A DNA stretch of 64,000 nt, from the NCBI RefSeq assembly GCF_000523235.1, contig NZ_CP006850.1:3720001-3784000 (forward strand). The letters are read 5' to 3'. The notes below the pieces were generated by a model, which made no database searches, was not told the DNA's origin, and worked only from the letters and a program-made list of their open reading frames with translations. The translations under genes were made by a program, and so were the position numbers. The stretch comes from Nocardia nova SH22a (GTDB lineage: Bacteria > Actinomycetota > Actinomycetes > Mycobacteriales > Mycobacteriaceae). Of the stretch, positions 10,301-18,516 are shown piece after piece. The first letter of the stretch is position 1, and each line of letters opens with the position of its first letter.

Positions 10301-10870
10301 TCAGAACGGCAGTCGTACGCGCCACGGGGATCGGGCCGGGTCGTGGAAGGGGTTGGCGAGGACCAGGTATCGGAACAGGACGAGCGGCCCGGTCAGCAGC
10401 AGTATCGCCAGCGGGATCTCGGCGAGGACCGCGGTCGCGATCGAGAGGCGGATATCGGCGGGCCCGGCAGTGGTGGTGTCGAACCAGGCGTCGACCAGCA
10501 GCAGGATCCCGGTGCCGAATGCGGGCAGGATCAGCAGCGCCCGCCGCCGCCAGCCCAGGTAGGCGGTGGTTGCCATCATCAGGACGAGCACGATGTCGAA
10601 CCCGATCCAGGCCAGCGCCCAGTGGTTGGCGGTGTAGTCCTGCGGCAGCGTGAGACCGAGGTAGACCAGCCACGGGATCATCGCGATCGTGCCGCCGGTC
10701 ATCACCGACAACCGAAGCCCGCGTGCCATCCGCACGCGATCCGCCGCGGGCCGGACGGGTTCGGGACGCAGGCGCGCGATCAGTTCGGTGCGCTGTTGGG
10801 ACGTCAGCCCCGCGATCTGGGCGTCGGTGAGCAACGCGGCGGTCGACGGCTGATCCGCGGACGGGTCCAT
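10301..10870 (-). CDS. Hypothetical four-helix membrane protein
   Basis: 189 residues from the ATG at 10870, which has a GGAG site just upstream. A soluble N-terminal region (about 1-55) includes LTDAQIAGLTSQQRTELIARL, then about four membrane helices follow: about 63-82, 92-112 (FDIVLVLMMATTAYLG), 118-135 and 145-175. A short basic tail (SPWRVRLPF) ends the protein. No family recognised. It lies between cobH and cobG on the same strand but has no visible metal-transport motif. Confidence 0.72.
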   Translation of the reverse strand: MDPSADQPSTAALLTDAQIAGLTSQQRTELIARLRPEPVRPAADRVRMARGLRLSVMTGGTIAMIPWLVYLGLTLPQDYTANHWALAWIGFDIVLVLMMATTAYLGWRRRALLILPAFGTGILLLVDAWFDTTTAGPADIRLSIATAVLAEIPLAILLLTGPLVLFRYLVLANPFHDPARSPWRVRLPF

Positions 10871-11020
10871 TGCTCCAGTGTGCGCGCCGCGCATGCCGTC
10901 ACTGGTTGCGGTGACGACCACGGGGCCGCGGTATGGGTGCGTGCGTGCCGGGCCGGTGGCGGTGCGGGCCACCAGGCGTGCCGATGGTGATCGGAGGCGC
11001 TGATTGTGGGCAGCGGACGG

Positions 11021-11122
11021 TCACGCGGTGACCCGGTAGCCGTCCGGTTCGGCGACTACGTCGGTGACCGCGCCCGGCGGCCGTCGGCAGCGCCGCTCAC
11101 ATCCCGACCAGTGCTGGCGTCC
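11021..11122 (-). repeat. Detached second copy of the cobG 3' end
   Basis: Bases 11026-11122 repeat 11163-11259 (inside the true cobG end) at a 137-bp offset, with 4 mismatches in 97 bp. Read on the minus strand, the copy keeps the cobG frame, encodes WSGCERRC and the tail PDGYRVTA, and ends in its own stop at 11021-11023. It has no start of its own and is a remnant, not a gene. Confidence 0.9.
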
Positions 11123-11142
11123 TGCGTGTGTCCGGCGGGCGG

Positions 11143-12336
11143 TCAGGACCGCTTGTGCGGGCCGGTGACCCGATAGCCGTCCGGTTCGGCCACCACGTCG
11201 GTGACCGCGCCCGGCGGCCGTCCGCAGCGCCGCTCACATCCCGACCAGTGCTGGCGTCCGGCCGCGACGACCTGATCGGCGTCGACTCCGCTCAGCTCCG
11301 GTGCGGGCGCGCCGCCGGTGAGCACGCGGCCGGACGTGACGGCCGCGCTCGCGTCGGCGCGCACGTCGGTCAGTGACTTCGCGCATCCGGGCCGCCCCGC
11401 GCAGGCCGACATCAGCAGCCACGGTGAGGCCGCGTCGAAGATCAGGCCCATCGGCGCGAGGACCCGCACCACCTGTTCGGCGGTCCATTCGTCGAGATCG
11501 GCGAGCAGCAGGCTGCGCCACGGTGTGATGACGATCGGATGTTCCACCGCCGCAAGGAATTCGGCGGTCCGGGCGGGCAGGGCGCCGAGCGGCACGGCCG
11601 CGCCCAGGGTGACCCGGTCGCCGTCGTGGGGCAGCCAGCCGATCGGAATGTCGTGGTGGGCAGCGAATTCCACCGGTTCGGCGGTGGGGCGCAGGTCCAG
11701 GTCGCCGAGGATCCGCTCCGGTCCGCCGCCGATCTCGCGCAGCCGCCACTGCTCACCGCGCAGCCGCTGGAAGCTGTGCGCGGCCGCGAGGATCGTCGGC
11801 ACCGCGCGCTCGGCGGGGATGCGTGCGCCGGAGTCGCGTCCGGCGAGGACCAGCGCGTATTCGCCGGGGCCGGTGGCGTGCACCCCGATATCGCCGCCGA
11901 AGCCGCTGATATCGCCGCGCCCGTCGTCGAGGGTGAACAGCACCCGACCGGGCAGTCCGGCGAGTTCCGGCGCGGCCCGCAGACCGGCGTCGAGTCCGGC
12001 CGCCGGACCGCGCACATCGGTCAGGCCGCCGATCCGCCCCGACAGCGGCGAGGCGACGATATTGCGGATGCGCTCATGGGTGGGCGAGGGCAGCAGCTCG
12101 GCGGCGGCGAGGCGCTGCGCCAGCGCGGCCGCGTCGTGCATCTGCCGCAATTGCACATTGCCGCGCGACGTCAGTTCGATGGTCCCGTTGCCGAGATCGG
12201 CCGCCGCGGCCGCCAGCACTCGCAACTGGTCGGGCGTCAACGCGCCGCCGGGCAGCCGGATGCGGGCCAGCGGGCCGTCGGCGGCCTGGTGCAGGCGCAG
12301 CACGCCGGGGCAGGAGTCGGGGGCGGATCGGGTCAT
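11143..12336 (-). CDS. cobG: Precorrin-3B synthase (CobG, siroheme/Fe-S sulfite-reductase-like)
   Basis: 397 residues. CobG is an O2-dependent monooxygenase that hydroxylates precorrin-3A at C20 and forms the lactone, the committed aerobic step. The nitrite/sulfite reductase-like fold is visible with two half-domains (LPGGALTPDQLRVLA and IPIGWLPHDGDRVTLGAAVP). Cluster-ligand Cys pairs lie in CAGRPGCAKS and, near the C-terminus, SGCERRCGRPPG. A weak -10 box TAGGCT (12346-12351) lies 9 bases before the ATG. The last 97 bp have a second copy downstream at 11026-11122. Confidence 0.94.
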   Translation of the reverse strand: MTRSAPDSCPGVLRLHQAADGPLARIRLPGGALTPDQLRVLAAAAADLGNGTIELTSRGNVQLRQMHDAAALAQRLAAAELLPSPTHERIRNIVASPLSGRIGGLTDVRGPAAGLDAGLRAAPELAGLPGRVLFTLDDGRGDISGFGGDIGVHATGPGEYALVLAGRDSGARIPAERAVPTILAAAHSFQRLRGEQWRLREIGGGPERILGDLDLRPTAEPVEFAAHHDIPIGWLPHDGDRVTLGAAVPLGALPARTAEFLAAVEHPIVITPWRSLLLADLDEWTAEQVVRVLAPMGLIFDAASPWLLMSACAGRPGCAKSLTDVRADASAAVTSGRVLTGGAPAPELSGVDADQVVAAGRQHWSGCERRCGRPPGAVTDVVAEPDGYRVTGPHKRS

Positions 12337-12361
12337 GATCGGTCCAGCCTACGAGCGCCGG

Positions 12362-12682
12362 TCAGTGCCCGCGTCTCAGCATCGGCCGGGGATCGCGGGG
12401 CAGGCCGGTGGACTCGAAGGCCGGGCCGGGCCAGGAATCCGAGAGCAGATTCGGGATCGCGTGATGGGTGACCCGGTCGTGGTGCGCGGTCGCACTGAAC
12501 AGGGTGATGCCGCCGATGAATGCCACCGCGCAGATGATCCCCGCCGTCAGCGCCCAGCCGCGATGACCGGTACCGGCGGCGGTGAGGCCCATCGCCAGGG
12601 TGGCGAATCCGATCAGAACGCAGAAGTAGCTGGTCCAGGCGACACGGCGATTACGCCGGACCCATGCCGGTGTATCGGGCAT
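12362..12682 (-). CDS. Small two-helix membrane protein, paralogue of its upstream neighbour
   Basis: 106 residues. The N-terminus MPDTPAWVRRNRRVAW is followed by two membrane helices (about 18-38 and 46-64) and a polar tail with HHDRVTHHAIPNLL. The neighbouring gene at 12689-13006 has the same size, the same N-terminal pattern P-x-W-x-RRNR, two helices and a matching tail (RRDRAERHVTPHLL), so the two are tandem paralogues. The start is 6 bases after the neighbour's stop, so they form one operon. No known function. Confidence 0.75.
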   Translation of the reverse strand: MPDTPAWVRRNRRVAWTSYFCVLIGFATLAMGLTAAGTGHRGWALTAGIICAVAFIGGITLFSATAHHDRVTHHAIPNLLSDSWPGPAFESTGLPRDPRPMLRRGH

Positions 12683-12688
12683 CGGGGA

Positions 12689-13006
12689 TCACCGTCCTCC
12701 CGGCTCACTCCCGCCGCGAGCCCGCATGACCGCCTTCCAGAGCCGTTCGTCGGCGTAGGTGTTGTCCAGCAGATGCGGGGTGACGTGCCGTTCGGCGCGA
12801 TCACGGCGCACGGTGTACTCGAACACCAGCAGCCCGAAGATCGCCACGACGGCGCACGCACCGGCGGCCACGAGGACGAGGGCGCCACGCCCACCGGCCG
12901 CAGCCGCCAACGCCATTGCCAGCAAAGCAACAGCAACCATCATGCATACAATTCCCGACCAGGCGGCGAAGCGATTCCGCCTGGCCCATCCCGGTGAGTT
13001 CGGCAT
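12689..13006 (-). CDS. Small two-helix membrane protein, first of a tandem pair
   Basis: 105 residues from the ATG at 13006; a TACGCT -10 box ends 6 bases before it, so I do not use the longer frame to 13069. It has N-terminal MPNSPGWARRNRFAAW, two hydrophobic helices rich in Ala/Val/Gly (about 18-38 and 44-64), then the tail RRDRAERHVTPHLLDNTYADERLW. It is divergent from the cobN riboswitch. Function unknown. Confidence 0.75.
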   Translation of the reverse strand: MPNSPGWARRNRFAAWSGIVCMMVAVALLAMALAAAAGGRGALVLVAAGACAVVAIFGLLVFEYTVRRDRAERHVTPHLLDNTYADERLWKAVMRARGGSEPGGR

Positions 13007-13012
13007 ATACAC

Positions 13013-13018
13013 AGCGTA
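13013..13018 (-). promoter_or_regulatory. Putative -10 box (TACGCT) of the small membrane protein pair
   Basis: TANNNT with a 6-base gap to the ATG at 13006, consistent with a leaderless message. Confidence 0.45.
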
Positions 13019-13139
13019 CGCCGGGGCCGGGGCGCGGGACACGCCGTTCGCGGTCGATGTCGACCGCATTGCGGCCCAACGGAAACCCCTTCGAGACCTG
13101 CCGCCGGACGGCCGGACAGGGCCGGGGACGGGCGGCGCG

Positions 13140-13245
13140 ATAGCATCCCGGTTGCTCGCTTTCCGAGGAATCCGGTGGAATTCCGGTGCGGTCGCGCCAC
13201 TGTGACAGTCAGACCCTCCGGGCGGGCAGCCGAATCCGCGATGGG
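13140..13245 (+). promoter_or_regulatory. Cobalamin (adenosylcobalamin-type) riboswitch upstream of cobN
   Basis: The leader contains the conserved core of B12 riboswitches: GGAATCCGGTGGAATTCCGG, then GCGGTCGCGCCACTGTGACA, whose GCCACTG (13196-13202) is the B12 box, followed by AGTCAGACCCTCC. Boundaries are approximate. The element ends just before the ribosome-binding GAGGAG (13256-13261) and the GTG of cobN at 13266, so translation-level repression by cobalamin is likely, though this is inferred from position. Confidence 0.85.
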
Positions 13246-13265
13246 CGCGTCACCCGAGGAGAATT

Positions 13266-16200
13266 GTGATCCTGCTGCTGTCCACCTCCGACACCGATCT
13301 GCTGTCCGCACGGGCCAGCGGCGCCGGATACCGGCTGGGAAATCCGGCCCGGCTGCTGGTCGAGGACCTGCCCGGACTGCTGGCCGACGTCGATCTGATC
13401 GTGGTGCGTATCCTGGGCGGAGTCCGGGCGTGGGAAGAGGGCCTGGACGCGCTGCGGGCCAGCGGTATCGCTCTGGTGGCACTCGGCGGTGAGATGGCGC
13501 CCGACGCCGAGCTGATGGAGTGCTCCACCGTGCCCGGCGGCGTGGCCGCCGACGCGCACAACTATCTGGCCGCCGGTGGCGCGGACAACCTGCGCGAGCT
13601 GCACAACTTCCTGTCCGACACCGTCCTGCTGACCGGTCACGGCTTCGAGCCGCCGGTGCAGCTGCCCTCCTGGGGTGAGCTCGAGCGGACGCGAACGGCG
13701 GTGACCGGCAACGACTCTCGCATTCCGGACCGCGTCCCGACGGTCGCCGTGCTGTACTACCGCGCCCAGCACCTGGCCGGGAACACCGCCTACGTGGAGG
13801 CGCTGTGCGTGGCCCTGGAACAGGCCGGCGCCCGCCCGCTGCCGCTGTACTGCGCCTCGCTGCGCAATGCCGAACCCGAACTGCTCGACACCCTGCGCGG
13901 CGCCGACGCGCTGGTGGTGACGGTGCTGGCGGCGGGCGGCACGAAACCCGCGACCGCGTCGGCCGGTGGTGACGACGAGGCCTGGGACATCGGCGCGCTG
14001 GCCGATCTGGATGTGCCGATCCTGCAGGGCCTGTGCCTGACCAGCGGCCGGGCCCAGTGGGAGGACAACGACGACGGCCTGTCCCCACTGGATGTGGCCA
14101 CGCAGGTCGCGGTGCCGGAGTTCGACGGGCGCATCATCACGGTGCCGTTCTCGTTCAAGGAATTCGACGCCGACGGACTGTCGGCCTATGTGCCCGATCC
14201 CGAACGGGCGGCCCGGGTCGCCGGGATCGCGGTGCGTCACGCCCGCCTGCGGCATCTGCCCGCCGACCGGCGCCGCATCGCGCTGATGCTGTCGGCCTAC
14301 CCGACCAAACACGCCCGCATCGGCAACGCCGTGGGCCTGGACACCCCGGCCAGCGCCATCCGGCTGCTCACCGAGATGCGCACGGCCGGTTACGATCTCG
14401 GCGATCCGGACCAGGTGCCGGGCCTGCTCGAGCGCGACGGCGACACACTCATCCACGCGCTGATCGCCGCCGGTGGCCAGGACCCGGACTGGCTCAGTGC
14501 CGAACAGCTCGAGGGCAATCCGATCCGGATCGGCGCCCGGCAGTACGCGGACTGGTTCGCCACCCTGCCGGAGGAACTGCGCACCGCGGTGATCGAGGCG
14601 TGGGGGCCGCCGCCGGGTGAGCTGTTCGTCGACCGATCCAGCGATCCCGACGGTGAAATCGTCATCGCCGCACTGCGTTTCGGCAATATCGTGCTGCTGG
14701 TCCAGCCGCCGCGCGGATTCGGGGAGAACCCGGTCGCGATCTACCACGACCCGGACCTGCCGCCGAGCCACCACTATCTGGCCGTCTACCGCTGGCTGTC
14801 GGCGCCCGCCGAGACCGGCGGATTCGGCGCCGATGCGATGGTGCATCTGGGCAAGCACGGCAATCTGGAGTGGCTGCCGGGCAAGACCCTCGGCATGTCG
14901 GCGGCCTGCGGAACCGACGCCGCCCTCGGCGACCTGCCGCTGATCTACCCGTTCCTGGTCAACGATCCCGGCGAGGGCACCCAGGCCAAACGCCGTGCCC
15001 ACGCCACCCTGGTCGATCACCTGATTCCGCCGATGGCCCGCGCGGAAACCTACGGCGACATCGCCCGCCTCGAGCAACTGCTCGACGAGCACGCCAATAT
15101 CTCGGCCCTGGACCCGGCCAAGCTGCCCGCGATCCGCCAGCAGATCTGGACCCTGATGCGGGCCGCGAAAATGGACCACGACCTGGGCCTCGACGAGCGC
15201 CCCGACGAGGAATCCTTCGACGACATGCTCCTGCACGTCGACGGCTGGCTGTGCGAGATCAAGGACGTCCAGATCCGCGACGGACTGCACATCCTCGGAC
15301 AGGCACCGGCCGGTGCGGGCGAACTGGACCTGGTGCTAGCGATGCTGCGTGCGCGTCAGCTGTGGGGCGGTGAGTTCGCGGTGCCCGGCCTGCGCGAGGC
15401 CCTGGGGCTGGACGAGTCCGGTGACGAGGCGCGGATGCGGGTCGACGCGATCGAACAGCGGGCCCGGCAGCTGCTCGCGGAACTGCAGGCCGCCGACTGG
15501 TCGCCGGAGGTGGCCGGGGAACTGGTGGCCCGGTACGAGCCCGAGGTAGCGCATCCGGACACCCTGGCCGACGTATTGCGTTTCGCCGCAACCGAAGTCG
15601 TGCCGCGGCTGCGGCAGACGGGCGTGGAGATCGACCGGATCCTGCACGCCCTCGACGGCGGTTTCATCCCGGCCGGTCCCAGCGGTTCGCCGCTGCGCGG
15701 GCTGATCAACGTGCTGCCCACCGGGCGGAATTTCTATTCGGTGGACCCCAAGGCGGTGCCGTCGCGGCTGGCCTGGGAAACCGGTCAGGCCATGGCCGAT
15801 TCGCTGCTCGAGCGCTACCGGGCCGATCACGGCGGCTATCCGCGGTCGGTCGGCCTGTCGGTGTGGGGCACCTCCGCCATGCGCACCTCCGGTGACGATA
15901 TCGCCGAGGTCTTCGCGCTGCTGGGCGTGCGCCCGGTATGGGACGAGGCCAGCAGGCGGGTGACCCGGCTCGAAGTGATCGACCTGGCGGAACTGGGCCG
16001 TCCGCGCGTCGACGTCACCGTCCGCATCTCCGGCTTCTTCCGCGACGCCTTCCCGCACGTGCTGGCACTGCTCGACGACGCGGTGCGGATGGTGGCCGGG
16101 CTGGACGAGCCCGCGGAGTCGAATTACGTTCGCGCGCACACCGATGCGGACCTCGGCGAGCACGGCGACCACCGGCGCGCCACCACCCGGATCTTCGGTT

Positions 16201-16898
16201 CCAAGCCGGGAACATACGGTGCCGGACTGCTGCAACTCATCGACTCCAAGAGCTGGCGCACCGACGACGATCTGGCCCAGGTGTACACCGCGTGGGGCGG
16301 TTACGCCTACGGCCGCGACCTCGACGGCGCCCCGGCCGCCGACGATATGCGTTCCGCGTACCGCCGCATCGCCGTCGCGGCCAAGAACACCGACACCCGC
16401 GAGCACGACATCGCCGATTCCGACGACTACTTCCAGTACCACGGCGGTATGGTCGCCGCGGTCCGGGCGCTGACCGGCAAGAATCCCGAGGCCTACATCG
16501 GTGACTCCACCCGGCCCGACGCCGTGCGCACCCGGACGCTGTCGGAGGAGACCACGCGGGTGTTCCGCTCGCGCGTGGTGAATCCGCGCTGGCTCGAGGC
16601 GATGCGCCGCCACGGGTACAAGGGCGCGTTCGAGATGGCGGCGACGGTGGACTATCTGTTCGGATACGACGCCACCACCAATGTGGTCGCCGACTGGATG
16701 TACGAAAAGCTGTCCGAGAGTTACGTTTTCGACGAGGTCAACCGCAAGTTCATGACCGAGTCGAATCCGTGGGCGCTGCACGGCATCGCCGAACGGCTGC
16801 TCGAGGCGGCCGAGCGCAAGCTGTGGGAGGCGCCGCAGCCGGAGACGCTGGACCGGCTGCGTCAGATCTACCTCGAAACCGAGGGCGAACTCGAATAG
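13266..16898 (+). CDS. cobN: Cobaltochelatase subunit CobN
   Basis: 1210 residues, close to the 1194 of M. tuberculosis CobN. It is the large subunit that binds hydrogenobyrinate a,c-diamide and inserts Co(II), working with the CobS/CobT AAA partners, which are not in this window. Family signatures include the N-terminal ILLLSTSDTDLL, MVHLGKHGNLEWLPGK at about 525, FKEFDADGLSAYVPD, and the C-terminal ESNPWALHGIAERLLEA. The GTG start is preceded by GAGGAG 4 bases upstream and by a cobalamin riboswitch. Convergent with the PPOX gene downstream. Confidence 0.96.
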   Translation: MILLLSTSDTDLLSARASGAGYRLGNPARLLVEDLPGLLADVDLIVVRILGGVRAWEEGLDALRASGIALVALGGEMAPDAELMECSTVPGGVAADAHNYLAAGGADNLRELHNFLSDTVLLTGHGFEPPVQLPSWGELERTRTAVTGNDSRIPDRVPTVAVLYYRAQHLAGNTAYVEALCVALEQAGARPLPLYCASLRNAEPELLDTLRGADALVVTVLAAGGTKPATASAGGDDEAWDIGALADLDVPILQGLCLTSGRAQWEDNDDGLSPLDVATQVAVPEFDGRIITVPFSFKEFDADGLSAYVPDPERAARVAGIAVRHARLRHLPADRRRIALMLSAYPTKHARIGNAVGLDTPASAIRLLTEMRTAGYDLGDPDQVPGLLERDGDTLIHALIAAGGQDPDWLSAEQLEGNPIRIGARQYADWFATLPEELRTAVIEAWGPPPGELFVDRSSDPDGEIVIAALRFGNIVLLVQPPRGFGENPVAIYHDPDLPPSHHYLAVYRWLSAPAETGGFGADAMVHLGKHGNLEWLPGKTLGMSAACGTDAALGDLPLIYPFLVNDPGEGTQAKRRAHATLVDHLIPPMARAETYGDIARLEQLLDEHANISALDPAKLPAIRQQIWTLMRAAKMDHDLGLDERPDEESFDDMLLHVDGWLCEIKDVQIRDGLHILGQAPAGAGELDLVLAMLRARQLWGGEFAVPGLREALGLDESGDEARMRVDAIEQRARQLLAELQAADWSPEVAGELVARYEPEVAHPDTLADVLRFAATEVVPRLRQTGVEIDRILHALDGGFIPAGPSGSPLRGLINVLPTGRNFYSVDPKAVPSRLAWETGQAMADSLLERYRADHGGYPRSVGLSVWGTSAMRTSGDDIAEVFALLGVRPVWDEASRRVTRLEVIDLAELGRPRVDVTVRISGFFRDAFPHVLALLDDAVRMVAGLDEPAESNYVRAHTDADLGEHGDHRRATTRIFGSKPGTYGAGLLQLIDSKSWRTDDDLAQVYTAWGGYAYGRDLDGAPAADDMRSAYRRIAVAAKNTDTREHDIADSDDYFQYHGGMVAAVRALTGKNPEAYIGDSTRPDAVRTRTLSEETTRVFRSRVVNPRWLEAMRRHGYKGAFEMAATVDYLFGYDATTNVVADWMYEKLSESYVFDEVNRKFMTESNPWALHGIAERLLEAAERKLWEAPQPETLDRLRQIYLETEGELE

Positions 16899-16934
16899 CG
16901 GGCGCCGGTGCGCCCGCTACGTCGGCGGGCGCAC
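16897..16934. terminator. Overlapping inverted repeats between cobN and the convergent PPOX gene
   Basis: Two mutually exclusive perfect stems: AGCGGGCG/CGCCCGCT (16897-16918) and GTGCGCCCGC/GCGGGCGCAC (16908-16934). There is no T-run on either side, so any terminator would be non-canonical, serving both converging genes. Confidence 0.45.
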
Positions 16935-16965
16935 CGGACGGTGCGGGTGCGGACCCGCACTCGTC

Positions 16966-17352
16966 TCAGGCCGCGACAGCCGAAATTTCGATCCCGATGG
17001 TGCCCTTGCGGCCGCGCCGCAGCACGCTACCGGTGACGATGAGCCATCCCATCAGCGAGTACTTGCGCTTGATCAGGCTCCGGACCCGGTCGCTGCCCGG
17101 CTCGTCGAGCACCACGCCGGTGCCGCGCACGATCTCGCCGTGCGGTTTTCCGGACATGCTGCACGGCTGCAGGGTGAGGTCCGGATTGCGCCGCACCCGC
17201 TTGACCTTCCAGCTCGCGGTCTCGGTCCAGACGTACAGCTTGGCGTCGTCGAGTACCGCCCACACCGGGGTCGCCACCGCGGTGCCGTCCTTCTTGTAGG
17301 TGGTGAGCAGAACGTAGCTGGCGGTGCCCGCCGGACCGAAAGGATTGTCCAC
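16966..17352 (-). CDS. PPOX-class F420-dependent flavoprotein-fold enzyme (Rv2061c-like)
   Basis: About 128 residues from a GTG at 17352; a TAGGCT -10 box lies 8 bases upstream, which argues against the TTG at 17361. A single split-barrel domain contains YVLLTTYKKDGTAVATPVW, YVWTETASWKVKRVRRNP and GWLIVTGS. Members of this Mycobacteriales group use F420H2 in place of FMN, but the substrate is unknown. It adjoins cobN exactly as Rv2061c adjoins Rv2062c. Confidence 0.82.
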   Translation of the reverse strand: MDNPFGPAGTASYVLLTTYKKDGTAVATPVWAVLDDAKLYVWTETASWKVKRVRRNPDLTLQPCSMSGKPHGEIVRGTGVVLDEPGSDRVRSLIKRKYSLMGWLIVTGSVLRRGRKGTIGIEISAVAA

Positions 17353-17401
17353 GAGCGCCAAGCCTAATCGGTCGGATGCCCGGCGGCACGGCGCGGCCGG
17401 A

Positions 17402-18169
17402 TCATCCGGCGTGCGTGAGGATTCGGGGACCGTCGTCGGTGATCGCGACGGTGTGCTCGGAATGGGCGGTGCGGGAGCCGTCCGCGGAACGGATCGTCCA
17501 GCCGTCGGGATCGACGACGATGCGATCGGTGGTGCGGGCGAACCACGGTTCGATCGCGATCGTCAGCCCGGACACCAGCCGCATACCGCGACCGGCCCGC
17601 CCGTCGTTGGGGATGTGCGGATCCTCGTGCATGGTCCGGCCCAGGCCGTGACCGCCGAATTCGGTGTTCACCGGATAGCCGTGCTCGCGAGCCACCGCCG
17701 CGACGGCCGCGGACACATCGCCGAGGCGACCGCCCGGCACCGCGGCCGCCACCGCCGCTGCCAGGGCTTCCTCGGTCGCGGCGACGAGTCGCAGATCCTC
17801 GGGATCGGCGGTGCCGACGATCGTGGTGACCGCGGCGTCGGCGACCCAGCCGTCGACCTCGACCGCGAGATCCATGGTCAGCACATCGCCGTCGCGCAGC
17901 GGATAGTCGTGCGGGAGCCCGTGCAGGACCGCGTCGTTGACCGACAGGCAGACGGTGTTGCGGAAGGGGCCACGCCCGAAGGAGGGGGAGTAGTCCCAGT
18001 AGCACGACACCGCGCCCCGCTCGCGAATGCGTTCGCGCACATGGAGTTCGAGATCGAGCAGATTCACGCCGATCGCGGCCTGTTCGCGGAGTTCGGCGAG
18101 CACCTCGGCGACGAACTGCCCGGCGACCCCCATGCGCTCGATCTCGGCAGCGGTTTTCAATTCGACCAT
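17402..18169 (-). CDS. map: Type I methionine aminopeptidase, regulated accessory copy
   Basis: 255 residues covering the M24 pita-bread fold. Visible are LHGLPHDYPL (substrate His), the metal Asp pair in MDLAVEVDGWVADAAVT, FGGHGLGRTMHEDPHIPN with the metal His, the Glu in IAIEPWF and the C-terminal Glu in HSEHTVAI. It removes initiator Met from new proteins. GGAGG lies 4 bases before the ATG. Its divergent partner is a small XRE regulator, and two palindromes fill the gap. This linkage is unusual for a housekeeping map and suggests a second, inducible copy. Confidence 0.9.
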   Translation of the reverse strand: MVELKTAAEIERMGVAGQFVAEVLAELREQAAIGVNLLDLELHVRERIRERGAVSCYWDYSPSFGRGPFRNTVCLSVNDAVLHGLPHDYPLRDGDVLTMDLAVEVDGWVADAAVTTIVGTADPEDLRLVAATEEALAAAVAAAVPGGRLGDVSAAVAAVAREHGYPVNTEFGGHGLGRTMHEDPHIPNDGRAGRGMRLVSGLTIAIEPWFARTTDRIVVDPDGWTIRSADGSRTAHSEHTVAITDDGPRILTHAG

Positions 18170-18183
18170 GGAACCTCCAGTTC

Positions 18184-18197
18184 GGTATTTCTATACC
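18184..18197. promoter_or_regulatory. Operator 1 of the map/XRE intergenic region
   Basis: Palindrome GGTATTTCTATACC (arms GGTAT/ATACC), close to the map start; paired with a near-identical site 29 bp away. Confidence 0.7.
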
Positions 18198-18212
18198 GAC
18201 TGTAGCGGTGGC

Positions 18213-18226
18213 GGTATTTAAATACC
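18213..18226. promoter_or_regulatory. Operator 2 of the map/XRE intergenic region
   Basis: Perfect 14-bp palindrome GGTATTTAAATACC. Its centre is 29 bp from operator 1. It ends 6 bases before the TATGCT box of the XRE gene, so a bound protein would cover the -35/spacer region. Confidence 0.75.
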
Positions 18227-18231
18227 AATCC

Positions 18232-18237
18232 TATGCT
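18232..18237 (+). promoter_or_regulatory. Putative -10 box (TATGCT) of the XRE regulator
   Basis: Close to consensus TATAAT, 6 bases before the ATG at 18244; leaderless. Confidence 0.55.
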
Positions 18238-18243
18238 GGGGAC

Positions 18244-18507
18244 ATGGTTCGTCTTCCGTTGAGCCCGGCCCAGGTCGAGGCCGGGCGCCGTCTGGGTGCC
18301 CATCTGCGTGCGATCCGGGGTGACCGGGATCCCGCCGAGATCGCGCGGGCGGCCGGGATCTCGCCGGAAACACTGCGCAAGATCGAGTCGGGGCGGCTGC
18401 CCAGTCCGGCGTTCGGCACGGTGGTGGGGTTGGGGGCCGCGCTCGGTGTGCCCCTGCAGGAACTGGCCGAGGTCTGGCAGTCCGCTGGGCTCAGCGCCTC
18501 GGCCTGA
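18244..18507 (+). CDS. Small XRE-family helix-turn-helix regulator
   Basis: 87 residues, essentially one Cro/CI-type HTH: AGRRLGAHLRAIRGDRDPAEIARAAGISPETLRKIESGR-type region at about 12-50 with the recognition helix SPETLRKIESG, then a hydrophobic C-terminal segment VGLGAALGVPLQELAEVW. The ATG at 18244 is preferred over an upstream in-frame start at 18208, which would lie within the operators. It probably represses itself and map through the two GGTAT-N4-ATACC palindromes (inference). Confidence 0.85.
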   Translation: MVRLPLSPAQVEAGRRLGAHLRAIRGDRDPAEIARAAGISPETLRKIESGRLPSPAFGTVVGLGAALGVPLQELAEVWQSAGLSASA

Positions 18508-18516
18508 CGCGGCGTG

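Noticed and set aside
13209..15290. 693-residue minus-strand open frame opposite cobN
   Set aside because: Overlaps the riboswitch and cobN; no motifs and no plausible start signal.
16897..16934. Canonical intrinsic terminator after cobN
   Set aside because: The stems are strong but there is no T-run; kept only as a low-confidence terminator.
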